From Acidobacteriota bacterium (GTDB taxonomy: Bacteria; Acidobacteriota; Terriglobia; Terriglobales; Acidobacteriaceae): a stretch of 50,175 nucleotides of DNA. Below are positions 16,143 through 24,864 of this stretch, one piece after another (within the stretch, counting starts at the first letter, position 1; the number at the start of each line of letters is the position of its first letter). The DNA lies in NCBI GenBank assembly GCA_003225005.1, contig QIAN01000511.1, positions 1 to 50,175 on the forward strand, written 5' to 3'. The notes under the pieces were generated by a model. The model was not told where the DNA came from. It did no database searches and worked only from the letters and a program-made list of their open reading frames with translations. A program made the translations under genes and the position numbers.

Positions 16143-16185
16143 TGTTATTCGGTCACGGTTATTCGGTCACGGTTATTCGATTCAC
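16143..16185. repeat. 14-bp tandem repeat, GGTTATTCGGTCAC x3
   Basis: Three near-perfect copies of a 14-bp unit; the first differs at its first base and the third has one extra base. They lie in the probable leader of the NtrC-type gene. The 14-bp period matches the arrays upstream of fabI (23181-23276) and is twice the 7-bp period seen elsewhere. Confidence 0.85.
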
Positions 16186-16251
16186 GCTCAATCCACTCTC
16201 CAAGGCTGTCGCCGGACCGGAGAGAAGACAGAAGACGGAAGAAAGAAGAGC

Positions 16252-17652
16252 ATGAGCCAAGAGAAGGTACTGATCGTCGAGGACGAAGAAAACGAGCGGA
16301 CGGGTCTGGCTGAGCTGGTTTCATCTTGGGGTTATCGAGCGGACACCGCTCGCGACGGTGGAGAGGGCCTGGAGAAGGCGGTCCAGTGGGCCCCTTCCAT
16401 CGTCATCACTGATCTCAAGATGCCGCGCATGGGCGGAATCGAACTTTTGGAACGTCTCGCAGAGCAGGCCCATACCGTTGCCGTTGTGCTGGTCACCGCA
16501 CAAGGGACCATCGACAGCGCGGTTCAGGCGATGCGCATGGGTGCCTATGACTACATTACCAAGCCCATCGACACCAACCGTCTGCGTACCATTTTGCAGA
16601 ACGCCTCGTCACTACTCGGCACCCGCGCAGAACTGGAAGCCACCCGCCGGAAGCTGCGGGACGCAGGATCTCTGGGCCGGCTCAACGGCGCATCGCGAAA
16701 GATGCAGGAAATATTCCGGCTCATCGAAATGGTCGCGCCCAGCACCGCGTCGGTGCTCATCACGGGCGCCAGCGGCACCGGCAAAGAGCTCGTGGCACGC
16801 ACCATCCACGAACTGAGCTCGCGCCGTGACCGTCCTTTCGTAGCCATTAATTGCGCCGCTATTCCAGAGACCTTGATCGAAAGCGAAATTTTCGGTCATG
16901 AAAAGGGCGCCTTCACAGGCGCTCTCGAGCGACGCACCGGATGCTTTGAGCTCGCCGAGGGCGGAACGATTCTTCTCGATGAGATTGGGGAAATGCCAGT
17001 AGCGACTCAAGCCAAACTGCTTCGAGTCCTGGAAGATCACAAGCTGCGTCGCCTCGGCAGCAAAGTCGAAACGCCGGTAGACGTGCGCGTCCTGGCCGCG
17101 ACCAATAAAGTCCCTGAGGACGCCGTAGCCCGCGGTGAAATACGCAGTGATCTTTATTATCGCCTTAACGTTTTCAACATTCACATGCCTCCCTTGCGCG
17201 AGCATAAGGAAGACATCCCCGACTTGGTACAACTTTTACTTTCAGAGATGAACACAAAGCATTCTCGCAAGGTCTCGGCTGTCAGTGAAGCAGTCCTCAA
17301 TCTGTTCAACGCTTATTCCTGGCCGGGAAATGTTCGCGAAATGCGCAACACGCTTGAGCGTGCAGTGATCGTCTGTGATGGCGCTGTGATTGAGACCCGG
17401 CATCTGCCCCCGGGGTTCGGCCAAGCCCCGCTGCGAACCTCCGCCAACGACCCTGATGCCGTGCGCCTGGGGGTCGGCACCACCGTGGAGGAAGCGGAAA
17501 AGATGCTCATTCTCAAAACCCTCGAAGCCACCAGCAACAACAAGACCAGAGCCGCGGAAATCCTCGGCATAAGCCTGAAAACCCTGCATAATAAACTTAA
17601 GGAGTACGGTAGCACGGCCTCGGAGACCGTCCCGGGCAAGGAGGAATCTTAA
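16252..17652 (+). CDS. Sigma-54-dependent response regulator (NtrC family)
   Basis: A 466-residue regulator; ATG 16252 is chosen because the receiver domain begins right there. The receiver domain (1-120) has acidic D11/E12, phospho-acceptor D54 in VITDLKMP, and K104 in YDYITKP. The AAA+ domain (about 145-375) has Walker A GASGTGKE, the sigma-54 contact loop GAFTGA in HEKGAFTGALERR, and Walker B ILLDEIGEM. The C-terminal Fis-type helix-turn-helix ends at KTLHNKLKEYG (about 430-456). Phosphorylation should drive oligomerisation and open sigma-54 promoters. It is followed, after about 160 bp, by its likely partner kinase on the same strand. Regulon unknown. Confidence 0.95.
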   Translation: MSQEKVLIVEDEENERTGLAELVSSWGYRADTARDGGEGLEKAVQWAPSIVITDLKMPRMGGIELLERLAEQAHTVAVVLVTAQGTIDSAVQAMRMGAYDYITKPIDTNRLRTILQNASSLLGTRAELEATRRKLRDAGSLGRLNGASRKMQEIFRLIEMVAPSTASVLITGASGTGKELVARTIHELSSRRDRPFVAINCAAIPETLIESEIFGHEKGAFTGALERRTGCFELAEGGTILLDEIGEMPVATQAKLLRVLEDHKLRRLGSKVETPVDVRVLAATNKVPEDAVARGEIRSDLYYRLNVFNIHMPPLREHKEDIPDLVQLLLSEMNTKHSRKVSAVSEAVLNLFNAYSWPGNVREMRNTLERAVIVCDGAVIETRHLPPGFGQAPLRTSANDPDAVRLGVGTTVEEAEKMLILKTLEATSNNKTRAAEILGISLKTLHNKLKEYGSTASETVPGKEES

Positions 17653-17811
17653 CCGAGCGGTCGGTGGCTGGGAGCGCGTGGCTAGCGGCGCTAGGGGGTC
17701 GATGATCGACAAGCTCTTTCCTCTTTCGCCAACTTCTGCCGCCGGTTGTCGTTGTCAAAGAGTGAAAGACTGGGCGGTGGTTACCCAACTGCCCACTACG
17801 TTTTGTACCCC

Positions 17812-19698
17812 ATGCGACGGAAAACCATCATCGTTCTTACCCTCACCTTCATGGTGACGGTTATGGTCTCGGCCTTTTCTTACCTCTACATATCCCAGAT
17901 CCTCCGCCTCCGTGCCACCAACGTCTACGACAACGCATCGTATCTCACCCAACAGCTCGCCTACGCTGCCACCAACGCCGTTCCCGACCTCGGCAGCACG
18001 CCCGTGGACACGGGCAATCCGGAAGCGGTGCGGGTAGCCCTAACCGAGTACCTACAGACTGATGTAAACCTGAACAGCATGCTGGAGTCGGTGGTGGGCA
18101 ACTGGCCTTTCATCTACGACGCGTCGGTGGTCGATGTCCACGGCAGAGCGCTGCTTAACACCAACCCGAAGCTGGTAGGAAAACTGGTAGCGGAGCGGCC
18201 CGATTTTCGCCAGGTCATCACCGCCCGTTTCCGGCAACAATTGCAGCTCGTGTACGGCCCGCATACGGTCTACAACGTGAACTTTCCGCTGCAACTCAAC
18301 GGACAGCCGTTTGGCACGATCCGGATCGGTGTCTCGACCGCTTTCCTTAAGGACGAATTGACGCCCCGGCTGATGCACGCGCTCTATTTTTCGATCGCAT
18401 CCATTTTTGGCTCGCTGGTGCTCGCCGCGGGCATCTCCAATCTCGCCCTCGGGCCTCTCAAGGAAATCAGCCGCAACCTCGATAGCGTGAGCGCGGGTCA
18501 CCCGGAAGCTCTTGCGGGAGACGACCTCGGTCACGACGAATACGGTCTGGTCACGCTTAAGATTGCTAATCTCGGCCGCCAGATGCGCGACAGCAAGGAG
18601 ATTTTTTCCGCGCTGAAAGACAACGTTGATCAGCTCATGTCCAAGTTGCAGGACGGGCTGATGTTGTTCACGCGCGATTTGCGCGTAGTGCTGGTTAGCG
18701 CGCCGGTGGAGCGTTTCCTCGGCCGTCCCCGGAGAGAGTTACTGGGCCGCACCGTCAACGAAGTCTTTTCAGCCGACTCACTTCTCGGCGCGGTGGTTCT
18801 GGAAGCCTTTGAACGCCGCAGGCCCGTCTTGCAGCGCGAGGTCGAAACCGGCGGCGGCCGGCGGGTTCAGGTCTCGCTGGATTTTGTTCAGGAAAAAAGC
18901 ACTCAAATCGGCGCCCTGCTCATCATACGTGACGCCGAATCCGTCCATCGCATCGAGGATGAAATCGAAATGTCGCGCCGTCTCTCCGCCAGCGGACGTC
19001 TCACCCGCGGCGTAGCGCACGAGGTCAAGAACCCCATCAACGCCATTGTGCTCCACTTGCAGCTTCTGCAGAACAAGCTGGCTCAGGTTGATCCCGACAC
19101 GCGGCGCCACATGGACATTATCGGCAGCGAAATTCATCGTCTTGACCGCGTGGTGCAGGTGCTGGTGGACTTCACCCGTCCGCGTGATCTGCACCTGGAA
19201 GAAGTCGATCTCCGCCGCCTGCTCGAGGACGTGGCATTGCTGGCTGCTCCCGAAGCCGAGCAGCACGGAGTTAGGATCGAGCGCACACTATCCGCAGATA
19301 CGCTGCCGATCAAGGCAGATGTCGACTTGATGAAGCAGGCGATTCTTAACGTGGTGCTCAACGGAGTGCAATCGATGCCTGAAGGAGGCGTTCTGACTAT
19401 CGCGGCCTGGCGCGATGAGGGGGTGGTCACAACCGAAGTTCAGGATCGCGGCAGCGGTATTCCGCGGGAAGCCCAGGACAGGGTGTTTGAACTCTACTTC
19501 ACAACCAAGAAAGAGGGAACCGGCATCGGTCTGGCCCAGACCTATCAGATCCTGCAATGGCACTACGGCTCTGTAGAATTCGAATCCGAGGAGGGTCAGG
19601 GCACAACCTTCCGCTTCCGCATCCCATTGGCTACCTCCGGCCTGGAGGCAGACCATGACGCTGCTCCTCAGTCTGCCTTGTCGAAACCTGGAGCTTGA
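17812..19698 (+). CDS. Membrane sensor histidine kinase (NtrB-type)
   Basis: A 628-residue kinase from ATG 17812 (MRRKTIIV); further upstream the frame lacks protein-like sequence. TM1 is at about 5-29, followed by an extracytoplasmic sensor of about 160 residues and TM2 at about 188-212 (FSIASIFGSLVLAAG). Then come a HAMP-like linker, a PAS-like domain (about 280-385) and the HisKA box GVAHEVKNPINAIVLHL with H403. The catalytic domain shows N-box VVLNGVQS, G1 box DRGSGIP and G2 TGIGLAQ. It should autophosphorylate H403 and pass phosphate to the NtrC-type regulator encoded upstream. The sensor domain looks like a single-cache fold, which is inference; the ligand is unknown. Confidence 0.93.
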   Translation: MRRKTIIVLTLTFMVTVMVSAFSYLYISQILRLRATNVYDNASYLTQQLAYAATNAVPDLGSTPVDTGNPEAVRVALTEYLQTDVNLNSMLESVVGNWPFIYDASVVDVHGRALLNTNPKLVGKLVAERPDFRQVITARFRQQLQLVYGPHTVYNVNFPLQLNGQPFGTIRIGVSTAFLKDELTPRLMHALYFSIASIFGSLVLAAGISNLALGPLKEISRNLDSVSAGHPEALAGDDLGHDEYGLVTLKIANLGRQMRDSKEIFSALKDNVDQLMSKLQDGLMLFTRDLRVVLVSAPVERFLGRPRRELLGRTVNEVFSADSLLGAVVLEAFERRRPVLQREVETGGGRRVQVSLDFVQEKSTQIGALLIIRDAESVHRIEDEIEMSRRLSASGRLTRGVAHEVKNPINAIVLHLQLLQNKLAQVDPDTRRHMDIIGSEIHRLDRVVQVLVDFTRPRDLHLEEVDLRRLLEDVALLAAPEAEQHGVRIERTLSADTLPIKADVDLMKQAILNVVLNGVQSMPEGGVLTIAAWRDEGVVTTEVQDRGSGIPREAQDRVFELYFTTKKEGTGIGLAQTYQILQWHYGSVEFESEEGQGTTFRFRIPLATSGLEADHDAAPQSALSKPGA

Positions 19699-19760
19699 TT
19701 TCTCTTCTTTGATCTCATAAAGGCGTAGAATTTGACATCGCGGAACCTCGCGGGCTTCAT

Positions 19761-20438
19761 ATGCTTCTGGCGGCAATCCTAGGAATTTGTTTGCTATCTC
19801 CCGCCACCTCGCCGGCGGCAGGGACTGTACTCGTTTCTGAACCCGGGCCGTCGGCCCCATCCGGAACTCCAGCGGACTCGCCCGCACCACGGAGCCAGGA
19901 CAGTTCCACCGCGCCGCAGAAACCAGAGAAATCGTCCGCCCCCTCGTCGCAGCCAGCGCCGGCTTCGACTCCTGCCCAGTCCAGTCCAGCGCCAGCGACC
20001 ACTCACCAGGGTCGTTGGCGCAGAAAAAAACGAGCTGCCACGCCGGACTGCCCAAACTCGACAGGCGCTGCCAAGGGCTCCGAATCAGCTGGAGCCACCG
20101 ATTCCCCCAAGGCTTCCGGCGGGTGCTCTACCGCCAAGACCGTCGTGCGCGATGGCGGAACCTCCGAGCCCACCGTGCAACTCAAAGGCAGCGGCAGCAG
20201 CGGACGCGGCTCGCATCAGGGCGACACGGCGGAGCAATTGCTCGCCTCCACTGAGGATAAACTGAAAAAAACCGAAGGCCAGCCGCTGAGTTCGAATCAG
20301 CAGGAAATGGTGACTCAGATCCGCCAATTCATGGATCAATCCAAGGCCGCCGCCGCTGCTGGCGATCTCAATCGTGCCCGCAATCTTGCCGTGAAGGCTA
20401 ATTTGCTCTCCGACGAGTTGGCGAAACCTCAGCCTTGA
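19761..20438 (+). CDS. Pro/Ser-rich exported protein
   Basis: A 225-residue protein from ATG 19761. The short signal peptide LLAAILGICLLSPATSPAA is cut near residue 20. Residues 21-85 are extremely Pro/Ser/Ala-rich, a likely flexible periplasmic or wall-spanning linker. A basic patch RWRRKKR follows. Residues 150-225 are helical (QEMVTQIRQFMDQSKAAAA), with a TPR-like final repeat AAGDLNRARNLAVKANLLSDEL. It starts 62 bp after the kinase stop on the same strand, so co-transcription is possible. The convergent TPR gene ends 19 bp away. Function unknown. Confidence 0.75.
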   Translation: MLLAAILGICLLSPATSPAAGTVLVSEPGPSAPSGTPADSPAPRSQDSSTAPQKPEKSSAPSSQPAPASTPAQSSPAPATTHQGRWRRKKRAATPDCPNSTGAAKGSESAGATDSPKASGGCSTAKTVVRDGGTSEPTVQLKGSGSSGRGSHQGDTAEQLLASTEDKLKKTEGQPLSSNQQEMVTQIRQFMDQSKAAAAAGDLNRARNLAVKANLLSDELAKPQP

Positions 20439-20457
20439 TGTCTGCTTAGCCGATCCT

Positions 20458-21606
20458 TCATCGTCCAGCATTTCCCTTGGCTCGCGCCGCGTTAACCTTG
20501 GCCAGCAAATCCTGCGACAGGGCCTGCATGGGACCGGGAATTTTGGTCGCCTCATTCAATATGTCGCGTGCCTCGGTAACTTTGTTCAACTTGGCGTAAG
20601 CAAAACCCAGGCGATACAGTACAACCGAATAGGGCTGCTCATCCTGCCCTTTGAGTAAAGCGGCAGCCGTCTTCAACTCCGGAATGGCGGCCGCGGTCTT
20701 GTCTTGCTTCATGTAGGCGTATCCCAGGGTCGAGTGTGCTACTCCCGCCGAGAGCTTGCGCGGTTTATCTGCATCCGGCGCATCCGCCTTGGCTGCGCCG
20801 ATGGCTTTCTGCGCGTACGTGATGGCTTTGCCGACGCTCCCGGGTCTGGAATCATCGGAATAGAAACTAGCCAGCAACAACAATGCCGGCAGCGAGTTGG
20901 GATTCACCGCCAGGGTCTTTTCTCCATAGGAAACCAGCCGCGCCTGGTCATTCAACTGCCCTGGACCCAACGTGTACATGGCATAACTCGATGCTTGATC
21001 TTGAAATTTCGAATCGGGAAAAGCCGCCGTAAAACGTTCGATATCCCTCATGCGGGTCTTGGCGTCTTTCTCGTCCGGAATGATGTTGAATGCGATGCTT
21101 TCGAGGAAGTCGCAGCTGTTCTTGGTGGCCTCTTTCTCGCTGCTGACTTGGGTGGCGAATTCCGCGTCGCTGGTGCCTTCCGCCTTCGCCTGTGTTCCGA
21201 TGGAGTGGCAGACCGCCCCGCCCTTCGCGGCGTAATCCATGAGCTTGGCATTGTCCTTGGCTTGTCGTGCGACACTGGCTTGCGATACCAGGATGTCGAG
21301 ATTGTGCGGCGATCCGGCCAGGGCCTTGTCCCCATACTCCAGAGCCTTGTTCAAGTCGCCGGTCGCCTGGTAGGCCTGCGAGATCTGCCAGTTTCCATAA
21401 GCCACGGCTGCTGGATTCGCCGAAAACTTCTGCCCAAAATCCTCATACATCGCCAGCTTCTTCTGCGCATCCGGCTCGTTGGAAATATTTTGAAGTTCGT
21501 GATCTTCGGGCGTGCCCGCCGGAATCACAATCCGGTCGACTTGCCCGTGAAAGGGAATTGAGAGCAGGACGACGATCAATAGCCGCGACCCGATCATGCA
21601 ACTCAT
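20458..21606 (-). CDS. Exported TPR-repeat protein
   Basis: A 382-residue protein from ATG 21606, with an excellent GGAGGTGA 5 bp upstream. The signal peptide (SRLLIVVLLSIPFHG) is probably cut at about residue 21. At least five TPR-like helix pairs are visible, for example YGNWQISQAYQATGDLNKAL, SLPALLLLASFYSD, HSTLGYAYMKQDKTAAA and YRLGFAYAKLNKVTEA. Two cysteines in the middle (VCHSIG and NSCDFLES) might form a disulfide. Probably a periplasmic scaffold. It stands alone in its orientation. Confidence 0.85.
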   Translation of the reverse strand: MSCMIGSRLLIVVLLSIPFHGQVDRIVIPAGTPEDHELQNISNEPDAQKKLAMYEDFGQKFSANPAAVAYGNWQISQAYQATGDLNKALEYGDKALAGSPHNLDILVSQASVARQAKDNAKLMDYAAKGGAVCHSIGTQAKAEGTSDAEFATQVSSEKEATKNSCDFLESIAFNIIPDEKDAKTRMRDIERFTAAFPDSKFQDQASSYAMYTLGPGQLNDQARLVSYGEKTLAVNPNSLPALLLLASFYSDDSRPGSVGKAITYAQKAIGAAKADAPDADKPRKLSAGVAHSTLGYAYMKQDKTAAAIPELKTAAALLKGQDEQPYSVVLYRLGFAYAKLNKVTEARDILNEATKIPGPMQALSQDLLAKVNAARAKGNAGR

Positions 21607-21701
21607 AGGTCACCTCCTCGCAGTAGCCAACCGATCAGTCAGGAGTTTGACTTTCGCAGCAGGCGAATCCTAGCGCCGATTGCCGCAGATATCAAGAGCC
21701 A

Positions 21702-21747
21702 GCAACCCGAGCGAACCCGAGCGAACCGCAGCGAGCAACCCGAACCG
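21702..21747. repeat. 10-bp tandem repeat, GCGAACCCGA array
   Basis: Imperfect decamers GC(G)AACCCGA, GCGAACCCGA, GCGAACCGCA and then GCGAGCAACCCGAACC, upstream of the MFS gene. The short minus-strand reading frame over this region (21639-21851) is low complexity and not supported. Otherwise 21607-21887 shows nothing. Confidence 0.75.
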
Positions 21748-21887
21748 CTGAACAAAGACACAATCCACCCCGGAGACAGCGGGGCGGTTTTCCCATTGGA
21801 AATTGACGACGGAAATGGGTTCTGCGTAGCGAATTGTGATCTGGGCTTCATTTTGGCTTAACCGCTGGCTTCGGATAAATTGAAGTC

Positions 21888-23144
21888 ATGCGTGCCATCC
21901 TCGGGCGACGTTCCCTGCGTTTTGTTTTTGCCGCCAACGTAATCTCCATGTTGGGCAGCGGCATGAACGCTGCCGCGGTCGCCTGGTACATCCTGGAGGC
22001 CACGCACTCCGAGATGGCGCTTGGTACCTTTGCCGTCCTGCAAACACTGCCCGCGATGTTGATGCTTCCCTTCACTGGGGTCATTATTGATCGCGAAGAT
22101 CGACGCCGCCTGGTTATGTGGCTCGATGCTCTACGCGCCATCGTCATCCTGGCGGTCGCCATCCTTGCCATTCGCGGCCATGTCAAAGTCTGGCAGCTCT
22201 ATCTAATGAACACGCTTGTCGCCGCCGGTTTTTGGATGTTCTGGCCTACCATCACTGCCCTGATTCAGGAACTGACCCCAGAGGGCCAATTCGTTCAGGC
22301 CAATACGTTTCTGCTGGCGGGCATTCAGGGGGGCTGGCTGATTGCCGGATCCGTCGTCGGCTTCATGTACAACCACATTGGCCTGGGCGGCGTGCTGCTC
22401 ATAGATTTCTCCACTTACCTGGTTTCGTTTCTGTGCTACTTCGCGGTTCGCAAAGGCCGCCACATTGTTCTAAGGCCCGCGGAGCTTCGCGCCGACATCC
22501 GGGCCGCAGAGACACAGTTCGAGCGCTTCTGGCGGGAAATGCGAGAGGGTCTGCATTTTCTTGGCGATCATCGAGCGGTCGTGTTGCTGGGAACGAGTTG
22601 GGCTTTGTTTCTCGGAGCCATGATCACGGGAGTGGTGGTGACGCCCTCGCTCAGTGAGCGCATTTTCCACGCCGGCGCAGCCGGGTATGGATGGCTCAAC
22701 GCGGGGTGGGGGACGGGCGCCTTCCTCAGCGCGTTATACGCCCCTCAGGTAATTGCCTTCGTAGGCGGACGTCGCTCCATGGCCTTCTCCATGGCGCTGC
22801 TCGCCGTGTGTGCGGTTTGCGCACCCGTATCCCACTGGCTGGTTGCCGGAATGCTTATCTATGGAGCCATGGGCTCGGCGCGCGGCGTAGGCGGCATTGC
22901 CATGAACACCAGCCTCATGGAGATGGTCCCGCCGCATCTGATGGGGCGCGTGCAAAATACGTTCTACTTTTTCGGGACGTTCCTTCAGCTTGTGCTCGCA
23001 CTCGCCGTCGGGGCCGTGGCACATAACGTCAGCCTGGTGGCGGCCTTCGCCATTCTGGCTTGCGTCTACGGTTTCGCGTTCGTGGCCGCAAGTTGGCCGG
23101 TCGGAAGCGCTGCGCAGGTAGAAACAGTCGGCATCACCGAGTAA
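21888..23144 (+). CDS. MFS transporter, EntS/MFS_3-like
   Basis: A 418-residue membrane protein from ATG 21888. About 11-12 hydrophobic segments are seen, for example FVFAANVISMLGSGM, LQTLPAMLMLPFTGVII and MALLAVCAVCAPVSHWLV. The loop after TM2 has the MFS A-motif remnant GVIIDREDRRRLV. The middle loop (about 190-225) is basic and soluble. Length and loop pattern fit exporters like EntS (enterobactin) or drug/H+ antiporters, powered by the proton gradient. No siderophore biosynthesis gene is nearby, so substrate is open. Not obviously in an operon; fabI follows 209 bp later on the same strand. Confidence 0.9.
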   Translation: MRAILGRRSLRFVFAANVISMLGSGMNAAAVAWYILEATHSEMALGTFAVLQTLPAMLMLPFTGVIIDREDRRRLVMWLDALRAIVILAVAILAIRGHVKVWQLYLMNTLVAAGFWMFWPTITALIQELTPEGQFVQANTFLLAGIQGGWLIAGSVVGFMYNHIGLGGVLLIDFSTYLVSFLCYFAVRKGRHIVLRPAELRADIRAAETQFERFWREMREGLHFLGDHRAVVLLGTSWALFLGAMITGVVVTPSLSERIFHAGAAGYGWLNAGWGTGAFLSALYAPQVIAFVGGRRSMAFSMALLAVCAVCAPVSHWLVAGMLIYGAMGSARGVGGIAMNTSLMEMVPPHLMGRVQNTFYFFGTFLQLVLALAVGAVAHNVSLVAAFAILACVYGFAFVAASWPVGSAAQVETVGITE

Positions 23145-23180
23145 GCCTACTCATCCCGGAGCGCCGAGATATCGAGATCA

Positions 23181-23222
23181 GATTTTCGATCGTTGATTTT
23201 CGATCGCCGATTTTCGATGGGC
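23181..23222. repeat. 14-bp tandem repeat, GATTTTCGATCGNN x3
   Basis: Three units starting at 23181, 23195 and 23209: GATTTTCGATCGTT, GATTTTCGATCGCC, GATTTTCGATGGGC. They lie upstream of fabI. Confidence 0.9.
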
Positions 23223-23248
23223 CTCGATCACAGACGGCTTGAGATTTT

Positions 23249-23276
23249 CCATCGGAAATTGGCCATCGGAAATTGA
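23249..23276. repeat. 14-bp tandem repeat, CCATCGGAAATTGN x2
   Basis: Two nearly identical 14-mers directly follow the 23181 array. GGAAATT and GATTTTC are partly complementary, so the two arrays could fold together in RNA. A related CCATTGGAAATTGACGA stretch occurs at 21794-21810. Confidence 0.85.
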
Positions 23277-23353
23277 AGATTCTGCATCTCTCTCGGCTCC
23301 TGTAGCAAATCCACTCCGTCGACTGTTATCCTTTCCCATTCCAAGGAGAAACC

Positions 23354-24124
23354 ATGTTCTCTGACCTTCAGGGCCGGAACGCCGTTGTCTTCGGGGTCGC
23401 GAACAAGCGCTCCATCGCCTGGTCGATTGCCCAGAGACTGCACGCCACCGGCGTTAAGCTGGCCGTCACCTACCAGAATGAGCGGCTGGAGCAGGAAGCG
23501 AAGGATCTCATTCTGTCCCTTCCCGGCGCCGAAGCTTACATGTGCGATGTTTCCAAAGACGAAGACATTGACCGCCTGTTCGCCACGCTGAAACAGCGCC
23601 ACGGCAAGTTGCATGCGCTGGTCCATTCTGTCGCTTACGCGCCCGCCGACGAACTCAAGGGAGATTTCATCAACACCACGCGCGAAGGCTTTCGTGTCGC
23701 CCACGATGTGAGCGTCTATTCGCTGATCGCGGTCTCCCGCGCCGCCGCGCCGCTGATGGAAGACGGCGGCTCCATTATCACCATGACCTACTACGGCGCG
23801 GAGAAAGTGGTGCCTCACTACAACGTCATGGCGGTTGCGAAAGCAGCGCTCGAATGCAGCGTGCGCTATCTGGCGAGCGACTTGGGCAAGAAGAAAATCC
23901 GGGTGAATGCGATTTCCGCCGGGCCAATCAAAACCCTTGCTGCGCGCGGCATCTCAGGTCTGGGCGACATGCTGAAGTCGCACGCCGAACGCGCTCCTTT
24001 GGGCCGGAACGTGGACGTCAAGGAAGTGGGTTCAACTGGGGTTTTTCTGGCGTCGGATGCCAGCTCCGGCATCACCGGCGAAGTCATCCATGTCGACTGC
24101 GGTTACAGCATCATGGGGTTTTAA
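23354..24124 (+). CDS. fabI: Enoyl-[acyl-carrier-protein] reductase (NADH), FabI
   Basis: A 256-residue divergent SDR from ATG 23354, with AAGGAG 6 bp upstream. It performs the last step of each fatty acid elongation cycle, reducing trans-2-enoyl-ACP with NADH in the cytosol. The cofactor loop GVANKRSIA starts at residue 14. The catalytic Tyr156-x6-Lys163 in YNVMAVAK matches FabI numbering exactly, with Tyr146 also present. NAISAGPIKTLAA and HVDCGYSIMGF close the fold. The position of the Escherichia coli Gly93 is Ala here (HSVAYAP), as in several other natural FabI proteins. It is monocistronic, with repeat DNA upstream. One of three fatty acid synthesis genes in the window (with accB and accC). 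Confidence 0.96.
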   Translation: MFSDLQGRNAVVFGVANKRSIAWSIAQRLHATGVKLAVTYQNERLEQEAKDLILSLPGAEAYMCDVSKDEDIDRLFATLKQRHGKLHALVHSVAYAPADELKGDFINTTREGFRVAHDVSVYSLIAVSRAAAPLMEDGGSIITMTYYGAEKVVPHYNVMAVAKAALECSVRYLASDLGKKKIRVNAISAGPIKTLAARGISGLGDMLKSHAERAPLGRNVDVKEVGSTGVFLASDASSGITGEVIHVDCGYSIMGF

Positions 24125-24177
24125 AGGCAGCTCCCGGCTCTGACTTCTGAAGGAGTTTGTGAAATAATCATTACGGG

Positions 24178-24330
24178 ATGCAAGTGGAACGCGCAGCACT
24201 GGTTGTCTTCGCCGCTGCTATGCTTTTTTCGATGGTGCGCGAATGGAGTACCCCGGTGGTCTGTTCGCGCCCGCCATTTACTTCCACCGCATCCGCAGTT
24301 TCGTCACCTCAGCGTTCGGCTGAGCAGTGA
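24178..24330 (+). CDS. Possible small membrane or exported peptide
   Basis: A 50-codon frame from ATG 24178 to TGA 24330. Residues 7-20 (ALVVFAAAMLFSMV) are hydrophobic, followed by a Ser/Thr/Pro-rich tail. GGG precedes the ATG, but there is no proper Shine-Dalgarno. It overlaps no other gene; tsaE converges from 24342. The hydrophobic segment could be a signal peptide or chance, so this is a weak call. Confidence 0.2.
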   Translation: MQVERAALVVFAAAMLFSMVREWSTPVVCSRPPFTSTASAVSSPQRSAEQ

Positions 24331-24341
24331 GACAAGCTCAG

Positions 24342-24773
24342 TTAATCCTTCAGCTGAATTCTGCGGTCGCTCTGGTTGGTACGCTCGAGACCGATTTCCA
24401 AGTCTCTCTCATTGTGAAACCGCGGAAACTTTTCTCCCCATTCAATCAGCAAAATGCTGTTGTCGGAGCGCAGATCATCCAGCCCCAGCGTTTCCAGTTC
24501 GCGGGCGGTATCGACGCGGTATAGATCAATGTGGTAGACAACCACCCGCGGCCCGCGATATTCATGGACCAGGGTGAAGGTGGGACTGGTGACGTCTTCC
24601 TCAGCGGCCGCCTCGAATGCCGCGGCGATTCCCTTGACCAGAGTGGTCTTCCCCGCCCCCAGCTCGCCACAGAGCAAAACCAGTTTCGGCGGCGCCAGCA
24701 GTTCCGTCAGGCTGCGACCGAAGGCCATGGTCTCTTCGGGCGAATGGGTAGTGATTTCCCGCCTCATGATCAT
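24342..24773 (-). CDS. tsaE: tRNA threonylcarbamoyladenosine biosynthesis ATPase TsaE
   Basis: A 143-residue P-loop protein, normal length for TsaE (YjeE). It drives the TsaB-TsaD-TsaE complex that makes t6A37 on ANN-decoding tRNAs. Walker A GELGAGKT is at 36-43. SPTFTLVHEY (switch-like) and HIDLYRV follow, then the conserved IEWGEKFP. ATG 24773 is used; ATG 24767 is an in-frame alternative. It is the last gene of the minus-strand block nnr, PilZ-like, tsaE; nnr and tsaE (yjeF-yjeE) are neighbours in many bacteria. Confidence 0.94.
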   Translation of the reverse strand: MIMRREITTHSPEETMAFGRSLTELLAPPKLVLLCGELGAGKTTLVKGIAAAFEAAAEEDVTSPTFTLVHEYRGPRVVVYHIDLYRVDTARELETLGLDDLRSDNSILLIEWGEKFPRFHNERDLEIGLERTNQSDRRIQLKD

Positions 24774-24864
24774 GCGATCCGCTTCGTGAACCCGCGGACA
24801 CGATCACCAGTATAGCGAGAGCGGTCACTCCGCGAGCTGCCCCGCCCCCCATGCTTACCGGGTC

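Noticed and set aside
21639-21851. 70-codon minus-strand frame upstream of the MFS gene
   Set aside because: Spans decamer repeats, low complexity and no Shine-Dalgarno.
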